The position numbers and the translations under genes were made by a program. A DNA stretch of 52,131 nucleotides from Candidatus Saccharimonadota bacterium (lineage in GTDB: Bacteria > Patescibacteriota > Saccharimonadia > Saccharimonadales > UBA4665). Below the pieces are notes generated by a model. The model saw nothing but the letters and a program-made list of their open reading frames with translations. It was not told the DNA's origin and made no database searches. Positions 1 to 13,037 of the stretch are shown here, piece by piece. The stretch's first letter is position 1, and every line of letters begins with the position of its first letter. The stretch is taken from the NCBI GenBank assembly GCA_025927655.1, contig JAICKY010000003.1:1-52131 (forward strand), in the 5' to 3' direction.

Positions 1-131
1 CTTTGTCAGTACCGTCGGCGTCAACGAAGAGATCATTCGTCGTTACATCCAGAATCAAGGAAAGGAAGATGCTGGACAAAACAACATCGAGTTGTTTTGA
101 ACCCGGTGATACCCCGAGCGTGAGCTCGGGG
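1..131 (+). mobile_element. 3' end of an IS200/IS605-type element: TnpA C-terminus plus right-end hairpin
   Basis: The window opens inside a reading frame that ends with TGA at 98-100. Its last residues contain EEIIRRYIQNQGKEDAGQ, which resembles the C-terminal helix of Y1 (HUH) transposases of the IS200/IS605 family. A perfect 8-bp hairpin with a GTGA loop follows at 112-131 (CCCCGAGC/GCTCGGGG); subterminal hairpins are what TnpA of this family recognises. The body of the element lies outside the window, so activity cannot be judged. A decayed relative of the same tail and hairpin occurs at about 20.19-20.28 kb, which supports the assignment. Confidence 0.75.
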
Positions 132-194
132 AGATTCATTTATAGTCTTGGTTGAGAGGCGTTATGATTCTGGGAACTACGTTATTTTGATGCC

Positions 195-638
195 TTAGAC
201 TGTCGGCTCTTGCCCGCCATACAGATCGAGCAGGCCGGATAGTTGCATGGCGGCAGGGCCAGTATGAACAATTACAGCCGCTTTTCGGAGTAGCAGATTG
301 GTAGAATTTTGCGCTGCCTCAACAGCCGAGTGGCCAGGCAAGCCGGTCATGCTCTGGAAGCAAGAAAGTACCCCTAGGGAATAGTGTGTATTTGCTTCGG
401 CAACCTTACAAGCATCCCGTAAAACGCCGATTTCGTTTGCATTAAGGTCAAGGGTGGCCGCTTCACCTTCTTCGCCTGCTCCAGCGACCTTATGTGACAA
501 ATCCTTAAAACCCGCGTGCCCCGCCGTGCTACTTACGCCAACACCTACGTCGAGCATTGCAGCGGACAGCGTATTAAGAGCAAGTGATAATTCCTGCCTA
601 TTTTCTAGTAAGACCCCCCCTTGTTCTGTTGGGCGCAT
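195..638 (-). CDS. Unknown protein, 147 aa
   Basis: I do not recognise this protein. The start at 638 is chosen because AAGGAG lies 9 nt upstream and a good promoter lies just before it; a longer reading frame beginning near 695 would overlap that promoter. The sequence is mildly hydrophobic and rich in Ala, Leu and Gly, with no clear signal peptide or transmembrane helix. It contains stretches such as LSLALNTLSAAMLDVGVGVS and NSTNLLLRKAAVIVHTGPAA that look like packed amphipathic helices. It sits between the IS tail and the alpha/beta hydrolase and has its own promoter, so it is probably expressed alone. Confidence 0.55.
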   Translation of the reverse strand: MRPTEQGGVLLENRQELSLALNTLSAAMLDVGVGVSSTAGHAGFKDLSHKVAGAGEEGEAATLDLNANEIGVLRDACKVAEANTHYSLGVLSCFQSMTGLPGHSAVEAAQNSTNLLLRKAAVIVHTGPAAMQLSGLLDLYGGQEPTV

Positions 639-666
639 GATGTGTAACTCCTTAAAATCAGAGTCA

Positions 667-695
667 ATTATAGCATCTAATGGCAGTATGTGCAA
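667..695 (-). promoter_or_regulatory. Promoter for the unknown gene at 195-638
   Basis: On the minus strand a TTGCAC box (690-695) and a TATAAT box (667-672) are separated by 17 nt, a near-consensus housekeeping promoter. Transcription would start near 660, followed by AAGGAG and the ATG at 638. Confidence 0.65.
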
Positions 696-747
696 TGTTA
701 TTGGTTTTGTGTCAAGTTGTCTGTCATCTGTTAAAAGTAATTTCGCC

Positions 748-1011
748 CTAGTTCTTCAACTCTATAGCTCTTGACATAGGAACTCTCACTTTATAATTCT
801 TGCATTTATATCTGTTGTTCCATTGCGCCGCCGTATTATGCAGGCCGTCGCCATCCGAAGATTTGGGGACAGACCTGCCCGTCAAGACATCTCGGTTCAT
901 TTTGGAGAACAGAAAACGCTTGGGAAAATCTTTGGGGACAGCGCTCCTAGCGCTGACGAGGTCACAGACGTGCCTACCAAAGATATCGAGAAGAATTTCT
1001 TCAAAAGGCAT
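748..1011 (-). CDS. Doubtful small basic ORF, 87 aa
   Basis: A reading frame that starts 5 nt after the stop of the upstream alpha/beta hydrolase and runs the same way, so it could be the last gene of that operon. There is no Shine-Dalgarno sequence, no recognisable domain and no compositional sign of a folded protein. It may be noise between the hydrolase and the next promoter. It is kept because the tight spacing fits the style of this genome. Confidence 0.2.
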   Translation of the reverse strand: MPFEEILLDIFGRHVCDLVSARSAVPKDFPKRFLFSKMNRDVLTGRSVPKSSDGDGLHNTAAQWNNRYKCKNYKVRVPMSRAIELKN

Positions 1012-1016
1012 AGTAG

Positions 1017-1622
1017 CTATTGTGCCAGAGTCATCTTAAGAGGCATTATGAGTGCCTCCGGAAACAACAACCGGAAATATATAGCTAGATGATGTGAGGG
1101 TATCGGGATCGGCCGCATCTCCGCCCCAGGCAGTACGCTTGCTGACCTTGGCACTACTTCATCAAAGACAGCACGAAAACAACTGATATCTTCGGGATTT
1201 TGACCACGCAGTCGTCGTATACTAGGCATAACCATCCGCACGGACTCCTCAAACGCAGGCATCCGTCGTACACCATACGACAAAGGATACCACCAATGAT
1301 GGTCGAGATTAAATCTTCCACAAATAGTGTATACGGGGACATGTATATGCTTCTTTTTAAGAACGGTCTGGGCGTTTACAGAAGCACTTGCTCCAGCGCT
1401 GATACCTATAAGAGTGACTCTGTTACCGTCCTTTGCTAGGGCTTCTACTTTGCTCACAAGCCTAGCGAGCTTAGGCTCAAATCTTTCCGCTTTCTTTTTC
1501 CATCCAACGACATGAATTACTGGGGTGACACCGTACTGTTTTTGCCAGTTCCTTACCAGAAATCTATAGAGGCTGGGTGTCTCGCCAAGGCCTAATACTA
1601 TGACTGCATAGTTTTTCTGCAT
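1017..1622 (-). CDS. Alpha/beta-hydrolase-like protein, 201 aa
   Basis: A small alpha/beta hydrolase. The nucleophile elbow is visible as GISAGAS (G-x-S-x-G type) after a strand rich in Val and Ile; an Asp in FDEVVP and a His in SHHLAI near the C-terminus are in the usual order for the rest of a Ser-Asp-His triad. Substrate cannot be told; the family includes esterases, lipases and thioesterases. The start at 1622 is preferred because it follows the stop of the upstream phospholipase D reading frame by about 6 nt, while the longer start at 1667 would overlap it by about 40 nt. No strong ribosome-binding site is seen, so expression probably depends on coupling to the upstream gene, which is itself broken. 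Confidence 0.65.
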   Translation of the reverse strand: MQKNYAVIVLGLGETPSLYRFLVRNWQKQYGVTPVIHVVGWKKKAERFEPKLARLVSKVEALAKDGNRVTLIGISAGASASVNAQTVLKKKHIHVPVYTICGRFNLDHHWWYPLSYGVRRMPAFEESVRMVMPSIRRLRGQNPEDISCFRAVFDEVVPRSASVLPGAEMRPIPIPSHHLAIYFRLLFPEALIMPLKMTLAQ

Positions 1623-1627
1623 AGGTG

Positions 1628-2772
1628 TCAGTCGTTTACTGTTTCGTTCAGGTCTTCTGCGTACCATCGTTCTAACTGTGCGACAACACCTGGGTTTCTT
1701 GTCGCCACTTCAATCTCGGCGTTATTGCCTGCAAGGGAGCTTATATTGAAGTTGGATGACCCGAACATGACCATGTCGTCTACGAATAATAACTTGGCGT
1801 GATTTAGGCGGCGATAAGTTTTGCCGTATTTATGAGCCTCAATGCCGGCCTCACCTAGCGTTCTCACTATCCTCGAAGTGCGTAGCCTGTCACTTGGGCT
1901 ATTATTGAATCTCGGAATAATAACCTGGACATCGAGTGATGGGTTCCGCTTTTTCGCCTCCATCAGCATAGTGCCGACATTCGGCATATCTATATAGGGA
2001 GTTTCAAGCCAAATTCTTCGTTCTGCTTGCGATATTTGTTTCTGGGCAAAGGCAACAATCGCCTCGTCGGACTGGGTGTCTGTTAAAAGACGAGTGTCCG
2101 TCTCGGATTCTTCGGGTAGATGCTTTGCTGTCCCGTTGGTACCCGACCAGCTGTCTTCAAAGTCTTGTTGTACTAGGCCGGCAATCGGGCCGTGCATTTC
2201 AACCATGAAGTCATTCCAGCGCAAATTTCGAGCCGCGAGATTAACGCCTCTGATAAGAGCATGGCCTCCCTCCCGCTGTGCATCAATGGCAACAATTTTT
2301 TTGTGGTCACGATGGGTAACACTACCGATTGTCCAGCCCCGCTGGCAAGTGCCGTAGTCATATGTCGTATAGATACATTAGGGAGGCTGTTCATAGTCCG
2401 GTTCTGCCGTAGGGTCGAAAAGAGACGTCTTGGGTCGCTTACCAAATGGTCAACTCGAACTCGGACCTGCACGCCTCTCTCCGCAGCCTCCGCGCTGGCT
2501 TGCATAACTTTCGCAACCTCATGGTCTGCTTCTAATGTGTAGAACTGGAGGTCCACGCTTTCTTCCGCCTGGCCGATACTTTCGACTACCCTCTCGAAAA
2601 AGAGATGGGCTGTTGGGATGACACGATACTGGTTTGGTGAGGGGTCGTGCGCGTCAGGTTCCACGGTCGGATCAAAGAAAGAGGGGTGAAGCGCGTCGTA
2701 CATATCATGAGATAGATGCCTCGATGGATATGTTATTTCTGGATTGTAACCTTGATTTATGAGATTGCTCAC
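1628..2772 (-). pseudogene. Phospholipase D/cardiolipin-synthase-like gene with one frameshift
   Basis: The N-terminal part (2772 to about 2370) and the C-terminal part (about 2370 to 1628) lie in different frames, yet together they make one two-HKD phospholipase D superfamily protein. The first HKD motif reads HKKIVAID in the second frame (around 2300); the second reads HAKLLFVD, followed by GSSNFN. The frame change falls between about 2360 and 2390. Intact members hydrolyse or transfer phosphatidyl groups, for example in cardiolipin synthesis, and some are nucleases. The GTG start at 2772 follows GGAGAAG. Either this is a recent pseudogene or the consensus has a single-base error; both HKD motifs are intact. 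Confidence 0.8.
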
Positions 2773-2942
2773 TACGCTTCTCCGCAATTAATTATTTAGT
2801 TGTCGCCGTGTCTGCACTTACCCTACTTTAACGTAGTATAGGGGTAAGCCAAAGATCTTAATGAAGGAACCCCTTTATGTAGCCTACTCAGGGAGTAGAT
2901 TTTACCGAGATGTTATATATGGTTTGGCCGGGGGTCAGACGA

Positions 2943-4733
2943 CTAGTTCGTGACTTTAGCGGTGCGGATTTCCCAGTTGGCCACCGAATTGTAACGGTCG
3001 GTATCGACATTCAGGGTGTGGTTGGTCAGGCCGTAAACGGTGCCCCGCGTAATATACAGGAACCGCGGCTGGTACAGGCCTAGTGCGGGTGCGTCGGTCT
3101 GCCAAGCTTGCAGGAACGGTTTGTATTTGATGACGCGGAGCGCTGGGTCTAATCGCGTTCGGCCTGCTTCCAGTGAAGTATCAGCGGTCGCAGATTTGTA
3201 TTCCGAGAAGTTTAGGCGCGAGGCGCTTCGAATGTCTGCCTGGCTGCTGTCCCAGTAGGCGAATACGTCCGGATCGACGCCGATGGATATGCCGTACAGA
3301 AGCGCATCGTAGTTATGGGTTTCGAGCGTTGTTTGGAAGTCAGTCAGTGATTCCAGCACTGGCGTTGTTTTTACGCCAAGCGCGGCCCAATCCTTTGCTA
3401 GTGCGTTTGCAGTGTGTTGGTTCTCTGCGGTGTCTTCTGCGTAGAGGCGTATTGTCAGCGGCTGGCCGTCTTTGCTGCGCATGCCGTCTGCGCCTCTTAC
3501 CCAGCCGTCTTTGTCCAGAATTGCATTAGCGGCCACGGGATTATAGGGAGCTTGTTGATATGCGGGGTCGTAACCCAATTGGCCCATCAGAAGCGGTTCC
3601 CGTACCGGCTTTGTTACATACCCTAGCCTATCTAGTATAGATAAGGTGTTACTGCCCTGGACTAGCGCTGCCCGGACTTGTGCGTCTGCGAGCACACCGC
3701 TGGAAGTTTTGAAGAATGACATGACAGCGGCGGTTGAGGGAAAACTGGTAGCAGTGACATCGCTGTTATTGGCAATCGAAGAAGGTACCGAGTTGAGGCC
3801 TGTCATAGCATTGATGCCGCGATGTTGAAATGCGGTGATCATCCCGTCCTGGCTGCCGAATGTGTGCACTACAAACCCGTCGAGTTTAGGTTTGCCGCCG
3901 GCATAATGGGCGAACGGTTTCAGGGCGATCAGGTCAGTCACTTTAGTGGGATCGGTATTGGCACTAGCCTGAATCGCCTGCCATGCAAAAGGCCCGGCGC
4001 CTACGGGGGCAGTAGTATTGAATGAGTTGGAGCGAAGCTGAGCAGCGGGTATGCCCATCAATATATGACGGGGAACAATGCCCGTTGTAAGACTGTATGG
4101 AAAAGCACTGAAGGCATTCGGCAGGTCAAAATCTATAGTGTGTTTATCTGGTGCGGTTACATTCGTATTCTGCCAGCTGGGCAGCAAGGGGGATTCTACG
4201 TCGGGATTCTGAATAAGATGATAGGTAAATACGACGTCCTCTGCGGTGAGAGGTTTACCATCCTGCCAGGTCAGATTCGGCTTTAGCTTCACGACATAGT
4301 GTTTGCCTGTTTGGTCTACGCTGTAACTACTGGCCAGATTGCCGACAAGTTGGTTCTGGTCGTCGTATTTGAAAAGCCCGGCGAAGATTAGCTTTGATAT
4401 TGCAACATCGACAGAACCGGTTGCAAAGAGGGGGCTGGCATTACTGTAGGTGCCTACGATACCCTCGTTATAAATGCCCCCTGTCGTGGGTCGGACGGTC
4501 TGATAATAAGTACTGAGCGCCAGTGTCTGAACGACGGTGCAAAAGGTGACGAGTACAACCAGTAAAAGCCAACCGGTTGCAAAGCGTTTTACTTTGAGAA
4601 ACCGGTCAAACCGCCCGATCAGATTGGTGTCGAGCGATTTCTCGGCTGCTTCTGCCGCCGCCTCTACCTGCCTCTGTCTGCGGCGAAGAACCCGCCGCAT
4701 CCGTAACTGAGTTGTACGGTTTACCAAACTCAT
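2943..4733 (-). CDS. ABC-type peptide/oligopeptide substrate-binding protein, membrane anchored
   Basis: A 596-aa solute-binding protein of the SBP_bac_5 (DppA/OppA) family. Family-typical text includes LASSYSVDQTGKHYVVKLKP, the TWQDGKPLTAEDVVFTY segment and DKHTIDFDL. Instead of a cleavable lipoprotein signal it has a basic, helix-forming N-terminal region (about residues 1-50) and one transmembrane helix (about 52-75), so the binding domain would be tethered outside the cell. Such a protein captures peptides for an ABC importer, but no permease or ATPase genes are next to it. AAGGTGG lies 9 nt before the ATG. For a cell expected to depend on imported amino acids, this is a plausible nutrient-capture protein. 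Confidence 0.88.
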   Translation of the reverse strand: MSLVNRTTQLRMRRVLRRRQRQVEAAAEAAEKSLDTNLIGRFDRFLKVKRFATGWLLLVVLVTFCTVVQTLALSTYYQTVRPTTGGIYNEGIVGTYSNASPLFATGSVDVAISKLIFAGLFKYDDQNQLVGNLASSYSVDQTGKHYVVKLKPNLTWQDGKPLTAEDVVFTYHLIQNPDVESPLLPSWQNTNVTAPDKHTIDFDLPNAFSAFPYSLTTGIVPRHILMGIPAAQLRSNSFNTTAPVGAGPFAWQAIQASANTDPTKVTDLIALKPFAHYAGGKPKLDGFVVHTFGSQDGMITAFQHRGINAMTGLNSVPSSIANNSDVTATSFPSTAAVMSFFKTSSGVLADAQVRAALVQGSNTLSILDRLGYVTKPVREPLLMGQLGYDPAYQQAPYNPVAANAILDKDGWVRGADGMRSKDGQPLTIRLYAEDTAENQHTANALAKDWAALGVKTTPVLESLTDFQTTLETHNYDALLYGISIGVDPDVFAYWDSSQADIRSASRLNFSEYKSATADTSLEAGRTRLDPALRVIKYKPFLQAWQTDAPALGLYQPRFLYITRGTVYGLTNHTLNVDTDRYNSVANWEIRTAKVTN

Positions 4734-4771
4734 CTACTTTTGTACCACCTTTTAAGCCTGGCAGGGTCCAC

Positions 4772-4993
4772 TTAGGTTATTATGATGCCGAGCAGCAGCG
4801 ACAGCACAAACACTATAGCTGTGACGATAGTTAGCTGATAAATAGTTTTGTCGGTACCGCGACGCTCGGTGTTCACTTCCCCGCTACTACCCAGCCCGGC
4901 ACCCAGCGAGGCACCGCGTGTCTGCACCAAAATAAGCAGCGCCATTAGCAGCATTGAAGCAATAGTTACATAGTTATATACGCTCATACTCAT
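4772..4993 (-). CDS. secG: Preprotein translocase subunit SecG
   Basis: A 73-aa protein with two transmembrane helices (about residues 7-23 and 52-72) joined by the SecG-typical loop VQTRGASLGAGLGSSGEV. SecG assists SecYEG during protein export across the cytoplasmic membrane. Length matches the family. GAGGG lies just upstream; the start could be Met1 or Met3. It lies upstream of the peptide-binding protein gene and on the same strand, 38 nt away, so the two may be cotranscribed. Confidence 0.9.
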   Translation of the reverse strand: MSMSVYNYVTIASMLLMALLILVQTRGASLGAGLGSSGEVNTERRGTDKTIYQLTIVTAIVFVLSLLLGIIIT

Positions 4994-5042
4994 TGTCCCT
5001 CTAGTATATCAGAGATATGTTTTTTGGTACTCATTTACCATA

Positions 5043-5432
5043 TTAATTCCGTTCCTCGAGGATGGCTGTTACCAGATAGTTTACTAAGCCGATAATAATG
5101 CCCGTAACAATAGCGGCACCGAAGTTAGTGATGTGAAGCGGATGGTAGAGCTTGCTGGCCAGGTAGACAGTTATGCCATTGATGACCAGCATAAAAAGTC
5201 CTAATGTTACCAAAACAGCCGGCAGGCTAATGAGCACCAGCATGGGCCGGATGATGGCATTTATTGCTGCGAGCACCAAACCGGCTGTAATAATGACGCC
5301 TACGCGGTTGTTATACGACACGCTGTTGCTAAGCAGACCAGCGGCAATCCAAAGGCCCAGCGAACAGACGAGCCACCGCAGTAAAAAGTGATACACAAAA
5401 CCTTTGTGAGCAGTTACCCGCATAGTATCCAT
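5043..5432 (-). CDS. Phage-holin-4/YvlD-like four-helix membrane protein
   Basis: A 129-aa integral membrane protein with four predicted helices. The segment INAIIRPMLVLISLPAVLVT is characteristic of the YvlD/mycobacterial-phage-holin-4 superfamily; function in cells is not established. The start is taken at 5432, where TAATG makes the stop of the upstream aminopeptidase share one base with this ATG, an arrangement used elsewhere in this window (rplQ-rplM). A longer start at 5462 would overlap that gene by 31 nt. Translational coupling to pepP is likely. Confidence 0.75.
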   Translation of the reverse strand: MDTMRVTAHKGFVYHFLLRWLVCSLGLWIAAGLLSNSVSYNNRVGVIITAGLVLAAINAIIRPMLVLISLPAVLVTLGLFMLVINGITVYLASKLYHPLHITNFGAAIVTGIIIGLVNYLVTAILEERN

Positions 5433-6673
5433 TATTGTACGGGACCAAGCATGCGTGGACAAGCGGCACTGAGCACTTGGTTTCCATCTTTTGTAATAAG
5501 AACATCGTCCTCTATGCGGACGCCGATGCCTTCTTCGGGGATGTAAATGCCCGGCTCACAGGTCAGTACCATGTTGGGGCTCAAAGGCTGACGGTAATCG
5601 CCAACATCATGAGTATCCAGCCCCAGGAAATGTGAAGCAGCATGGGGAAAATAGCGGCGAATCTGCTCTGGTGACGTCGTGGTTAGCAGCCCAAGCTTTT
5701 GTAATTGCGTTCCCATGAATGTGGCGACTGCGGTTTCGTAATCTTTTAGCATAGTGCCCGGTTTCAGCAGACTCAGCGCATAATCTTGCACCTGTATGAC
5801 CGCCTGCAGGACTTCAGTTTGGCGCAGAGACAACGGCTGTTTACATACCGTGCGGGTTATGTCGGCGGCATAGTGCTCTACGCTAGCGCCCACATCCAGT
5901 ACGATCATTTCCGCATCGTTCACTGCACCGTCATTATTGATGTGGTGCAGCGTAGTACCATTGGCACCGGCACCCACTATGGGTTCAAAGGCGTGTCCGC
6001 TGGCTCCACGGCTGCGAAAGCCGTAACTGATGGCCGCTTCCAGCTCGTATTCATGACGAACGGATTGCAGCGTGGCTGGTCTGACTACTTCTTGGAGGGT
6101 TTCTGTCGTGATGTCGATTGCCCGCTGGAGGGCTTGTAACTCCTCTGGCTGTTTTATACAACGCATGGCCGTCAATTCCGGGCGAATATCTTGCAGTTCC
6201 AGGCCAGGGGAAACTCGTTTGAGCTTGCTAATAAGACGGTGGCGATAGGGGGCACTGTGCATCCGGTACTGTACGGAGTAACTGGGGTGTGCGCCTAGCG
6301 TGGCCGCAGTATGAGTGTCTGCTAGGAGTTCTTTTATACGTTGCCAGCCAGTTTGCTCGTCTACTATTTCGGTGATGCCTGATCGAGCACGCAATTCGTC
6401 CAGATTGTATGCGCCGTCAAATACTTCTCGTTCCGTGCTCAGTATTGGTGCGATCAGATATGTGTCCTGCCCGGTCATTACCACCACTAGCTCAGCGGTA
6501 TTCAGGCCGGTCAAATACCAGAAATTGCTGTCCTGCACAAATTTGAATGGTTCATCGGCGGCTCGCTGCATGTTGCCATTGGCGGTGATGATGATTGGAG
6601 TGTTGCCGCCGACTGCTTTACGGAGTTTCGCCCGGTTGCGAACAAAAAAATCAGAACTAAAATAACGTGTCAT
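5432..6673 (-). CDS. pepP: Xaa-Pro aminopeptidase (M24 family)
   Basis: A 413-aa metallopeptidase that removes N-terminal residues preceding proline. The N-terminal creatinase-like domain (about 1-170, with FVQDSNFWYLTGL) is followed by the pita-bread catalytic domain. The five expected metal ligands are visible: Asp260 (VLDVGA), Asp271 (AADITRT), His348 (SHFLGLDTHD), Glu373 (CEPGIYIP) and Glu388 (RIEDDVLIT). The ATG has no Shine-Dalgarno sequence but a TATACT box lies 7 nt upstream, so the message may be leaderless. It would work with the peptide-binding protein in peptide scavenging. Confidence 0.92.
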   Translation of the reverse strand: MTRYFSSDFFVRNRAKLRKAVGGNTPIIITANGNMQRAADEPFKFVQDSNFWYLTGLNTAELVVVMTGQDTYLIAPILSTEREVFDGAYNLDELRARSGITEIVDEQTGWQRIKELLADTHTAATLGAHPSYSVQYRMHSAPYRHRLISKLKRVSPGLELQDIRPELTAMRCIKQPEELQALQRAIDITTETLQEVVRPATLQSVRHEYELEAAISYGFRSRGASGHAFEPIVGAGANGTTLHHINNDGAVNDAEMIVLDVGASVEHYAADITRTVCKQPLSLRQTEVLQAVIQVQDYALSLLKPGTMLKDYETAVATFMGTQLQKLGLLTTTSPEQIRRYFPHAASHFLGLDTHDVGDYRQPLSPNMVLTCEPGIYIPEEGIGVRIEDDVLITKDGNQVLSAACPRMLGPVQ

Positions 6674-6689
6674 TGGAAAGAGTATACCC

Positions 6690-7910
6690 TTAATGCCGGG
6701 TTAGACGCCACCAGAAGCTGGGTCCGGCCAATGAATGCGCCAGTTTGAGTGTTGATTCGGTTTGAGTTTTACCCGCGGCGATCTTTACACTGCCTATGGT
6801 GCCGCTGCGTACGTTTGCATGCAGCGTATGGGTTGCGGTTAGCGGTGTAGCCTTCCAGCGAACCAGCTGCAGCGGCTTCTCGGATACTATTGGAGCGCTT
6901 GCGCCCCAGATTGATTGCAGCTTGCCAACGGTTTGAGCGGGCTTGGCTATGGTCACCTGCTCGAACCCCTGCTGCATGGAAGCGACTAATTCGGTACTGT
7001 CCTGCAACGCTGTATTGAGGTCGGGGGCACCCATCACGCTGCCGGTGAGCGGGATGGTCACGCCGCCTACGAGCGCGTTGGCAGTGAACAGAAATGCGCC
7101 GGGATCGGCATCATTATTCCCTGTTTTAAGGCCCGTTATGCCGTGGACGTTCAGTATTGTGTCGTAATTGGTTACCCGGCCAACTACGGGTAGCGTTGCG
7201 CTGCTTTTGCCGGCTATCTGCATTAATACAGGGTTTTTTAGCGCCAGCAGACCGAGACTTGTCAGGTTGCTGGCAGTGCTGGTGGTGCTTGGGTCAAATC
7301 CGCTCGCATCGGTACCGATGTGAGTATCGTTGAGCTCATGTTGGTCCAAGAAGTTTGTCGCGTAGGCGGCGTAGGCTTGCTGACTGCCAAAAACCCATCG
7401 GACCAGTGAATCTGCAATATTATTGGCCGAAGGCAGCATGAGCGCCTCCAGTGCCTGGTATTCGGTAAGCTGCTCGCCGGCAACGACCGGAATGAGCGAA
7501 CCATCCTCGTTGGCGTAATTCTGATAAATTGCTACGTCGCCGGTGCTAATGGTGTAGACCGGCCCTGTTTGTCCTACGGCAAGAGGTTGCTTCTGCAACA
7601 CGCAGAGTGCGGTAATCACTTTGGCGATACTGGCGGTGGCCAGTGGTGTCAGCGTTCCATTCGTGCCAAGCAGCCCGTATCCATCTGCCGCGATGGCAGC
7701 CTGGCCCCCGCCCGGCCATGCGATGGCAGGGTCACCGGCGTCCACTGGAACCGGCACCGTAAGCGTTGCAACCGGCGTGGGCAATGGCCGCAGAAAGTTT
7801 ACTGCACCAATGGCAAAGACCACTAAAACCACCGTGATGACGATGGGGCGTTTTGAACGAGGTTTAGACTGCGGCTGGTAACGAGCCGGTGCGATAACAT
7901 GCATACGCAT
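6690..7910 (-). CDS. Serine-type D-Ala-D-Ala carboxypeptidase (S11 family), membrane anchored
   Basis: A penicillin-binding-protein-type peptidase that trims peptidoglycan side chains outside the cell. All three active-site motifs are present: SxxK in TASIAKVITAL, SxN in LPSANNIADSL and KTG in GLKTGNNDA. A transmembrane helix near the N-terminus (IVITVVLVVFAIGAVNF) acts as signal-anchor. The C-terminal part, past about residue 300, is a weakly conserved beta-rich region. The start is uncertain: ATGs at 7910 and 7904 lie just after a TATAGT box, whereas a frame from 7946 has no ribosome-binding site. It is transcribed divergently from lemA. Confidence 0.85.
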   Translation of the reverse strand: MRMHVIAPARYQPQSKPRSKRPIVITVVLVVFAIGAVNFLRPLPTPVATLTVPVPVDAGDPAIAWPGGGQAAIAADGYGLLGTNGTLTPLATASIAKVITALCVLQKQPLAVGQTGPVYTISTGDVAIYQNYANEDGSLIPVVAGEQLTEYQALEALMLPSANNIADSLVRWVFGSQQAYAAYATNFLDQHELNDTHIGTDASGFDPSTTSTASNLTSLGLLALKNPVLMQIAGKSSATLPVVGRVTNYDTILNVHGITGLKTGNNDADPGAFLFTANALVGGVTIPLTGSVMGAPDLNTALQDSTELVASMQQGFEQVTIAKPAQTVGKLQSIWGASAPIVSEKPLQLVRWKATPLTATHTLHANVRSGTIGSVKIAAGKTQTESTLKLAHSLAGPSFWWRLTRH

Positions 7911-8002
7911 ACCACTATACCATTTGCTGCTAGCCTCTATCATCATCCATGGTATGTGCGCTATACTTATACCATAAGGCTTATCTAAGGAGGTTTTACC
8001 GT

Positions 8003-8566
8003 ATGGTTGTGCTGATTGTCATTATAGTTATCGTAGTATTGGCGCTGATATTCGGGGCAATGTACAACGGCTTGGTCCGGTTGAATGTCCGTTCTAACGA
8101 GGCCTGGAGCGATATTACCGTACAGCTCAAGCGCCGTGCAGATCTTATCCCTAATCTTGTCAGCACGGTAAAAGGCTACGCCAAGCACGAAAGCGGCGTG
8201 TTCCAGCAGGTTACCGATGCCCGAGCCCAGACCCTGAGTGCTTCCACCCCCGCAGAGGCTGGCAAGGCCGAAAACCAGTTCCAGCAGACCATGAAGAGCC
8301 TGTTTGCCGTCGCGGAAGCGTATCCGGACCTAAAGGCTTCGCAGAACTTTCAGGAACTGCAAGCGGAACTTACCGACACCGAAGACAAAATTCAGGCTAG
8401 CCGCCGCTTTTACAACGGCGTGGTGCGCGATTTCAACACCAAACGCGCCGTCTTCCCTACCAACGTCTTTGCCAACATGCTCGGGTTCAAGGCTGACAAA
8501 GAGTTCTTTGAAGTCGACGAATCACAGCTGGCAGCTATCCAGAACCCCGTGAACGTACAGTTCTAG
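8003..8566 (+). CDS. lemA: LemA family protein
   Basis: A 187-aa LemA protein: one N-terminal transmembrane helix (about residues 2-22) followed by a long helical domain with the family signature NEAWSDITVQLKRRADLIPN and later RRFYNGVVRDFNTK. LemA proteins sit in the membrane and have no settled biochemical role; they often lie next to htpX or related peptidase genes, as here. The start at 8003 is fixed by AAGGAGG about 9 nt upstream; a start at 7949 would add 18 residues that do not match the family. A TATACT box at 7962-7967 may be its promoter. Confidence 0.92.
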   Translation: MVVLIVIIVIVVLALIFGAMYNGLVRLNVRSNEAWSDITVQLKRRADLIPNLVSTVKGYAKHESGVFQQVTDARAQTLSASTPAEAGKAENQFQQTMKSLFAVAEAYPDLKASQNFQELQAELTDTEDKIQASRRFYNGVVRDFNTKRAVFPTNVFANMLGFKADKEFFEVDESQLAAIQNPVNVQF

Positions 8567-8621
8567 CAGCAGTGTTCAGAGTGATCATTCGTTGGAATAA
8601 AACATAGGCTGATTAGATAAT

Positions 8622-9486
8622 ATGTATAGCGCAATTGCGAGCAATAAACGTAAAACGGTTTTTATACTGGCCGGGTTCTTGCTAGTAGTGGTTGGCTTAG
8701 CATGGCTACTAGGAAAACTGTATGGGCAGGACCTGGCGTATTTCGTGCTGGTGTTCGGCCTGTGCTATGCAGCTATCAGCTATTTTACGGGGAGCAGGCT
8801 GAGCCTGGCCGTGAATGGTGCCCAGGAAATTAAAAAATCGGACAATCCGCGGCTCTGGCGGACGGTGGAAAATCTGGCTATTACCGATGGTTTGCCGATG
8901 CCGCGGGTGTTTATCATCGATGATCCGGCACCTAACGCTTTCGCGACTGGCCGCGATCCTAATCACGCTGCGGTTTGTGTTACGAGTGGTTTGCTGCAAA
9001 TTATGGATGATAACGAGCTGGAGGGCGTGCTGGCGCATGAACTGGGACATGTCAAAAACTATGATATCCGTGTCAGTATGATTGCGTTTGCACTGTCGGC
9101 GGTTGTTGCGCTGCTGGCTGATTTTATTCTACGGCTGACATGGTTTCGCGACCGCGACGATAACAATAACAACCAGGCGCTTCTTTTGGCGGGCATCGTG
9201 GCGGCCATTATTGCGCCGCTTGTTGCAACGCTGATTCAGCTGGCGGTGTCGCGCAAACGCGAATATCTGGCGGACGCCACCGGAGCACTCACCACGCGCT
9301 ATCCCGAGGGCCTGGCGAGCGCGCTCGCCAAGATAGAACAGACCGGCAGCGTGCTGCGCAAACAAAACACAGCCACTGCCCACTTTTTCTTCGCCAATCC
9401 GCTTAAAGGCCACTCCATAAGCAACCTGTTTAGCACTCACCCGCCTATCCCCGATCGTATTGCCCGCCTGAAACAAATGGAAGACC

Positions 9487-9494
<8 letters not shown>
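8622..9494 (+). CDS. htpX: HtpX-like membrane zinc metallopeptidase (M48)
   Basis: A 290-aa M48 peptidase with two N-terminal helices, the zinc motif HELGH in LAHELGHVKNYD, two more helices, and the third ligand glutamate in KREYLADATGA. HtpX degrades damaged membrane proteins. Length and topology are standard. It follows lemA by 55 nt without a strong ribosome-binding site, and its last 8 nt overlap the next gene. The lemA-htpX pairing is common and suggests envelope quality control. Confidence 0.92.
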
Positions 9495-13018
<3,524 letters not shown>

Positions 13019-13037
13019 AATAGCTTATGCTTAAAGT

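Noticed and set aside
800-1092. Plus-strand reading frames opposite the small ORF at 748-1011
   Set aside because: No ribosome-binding site, unlikely composition, and they overlap antisense to a hydrolase gene end.
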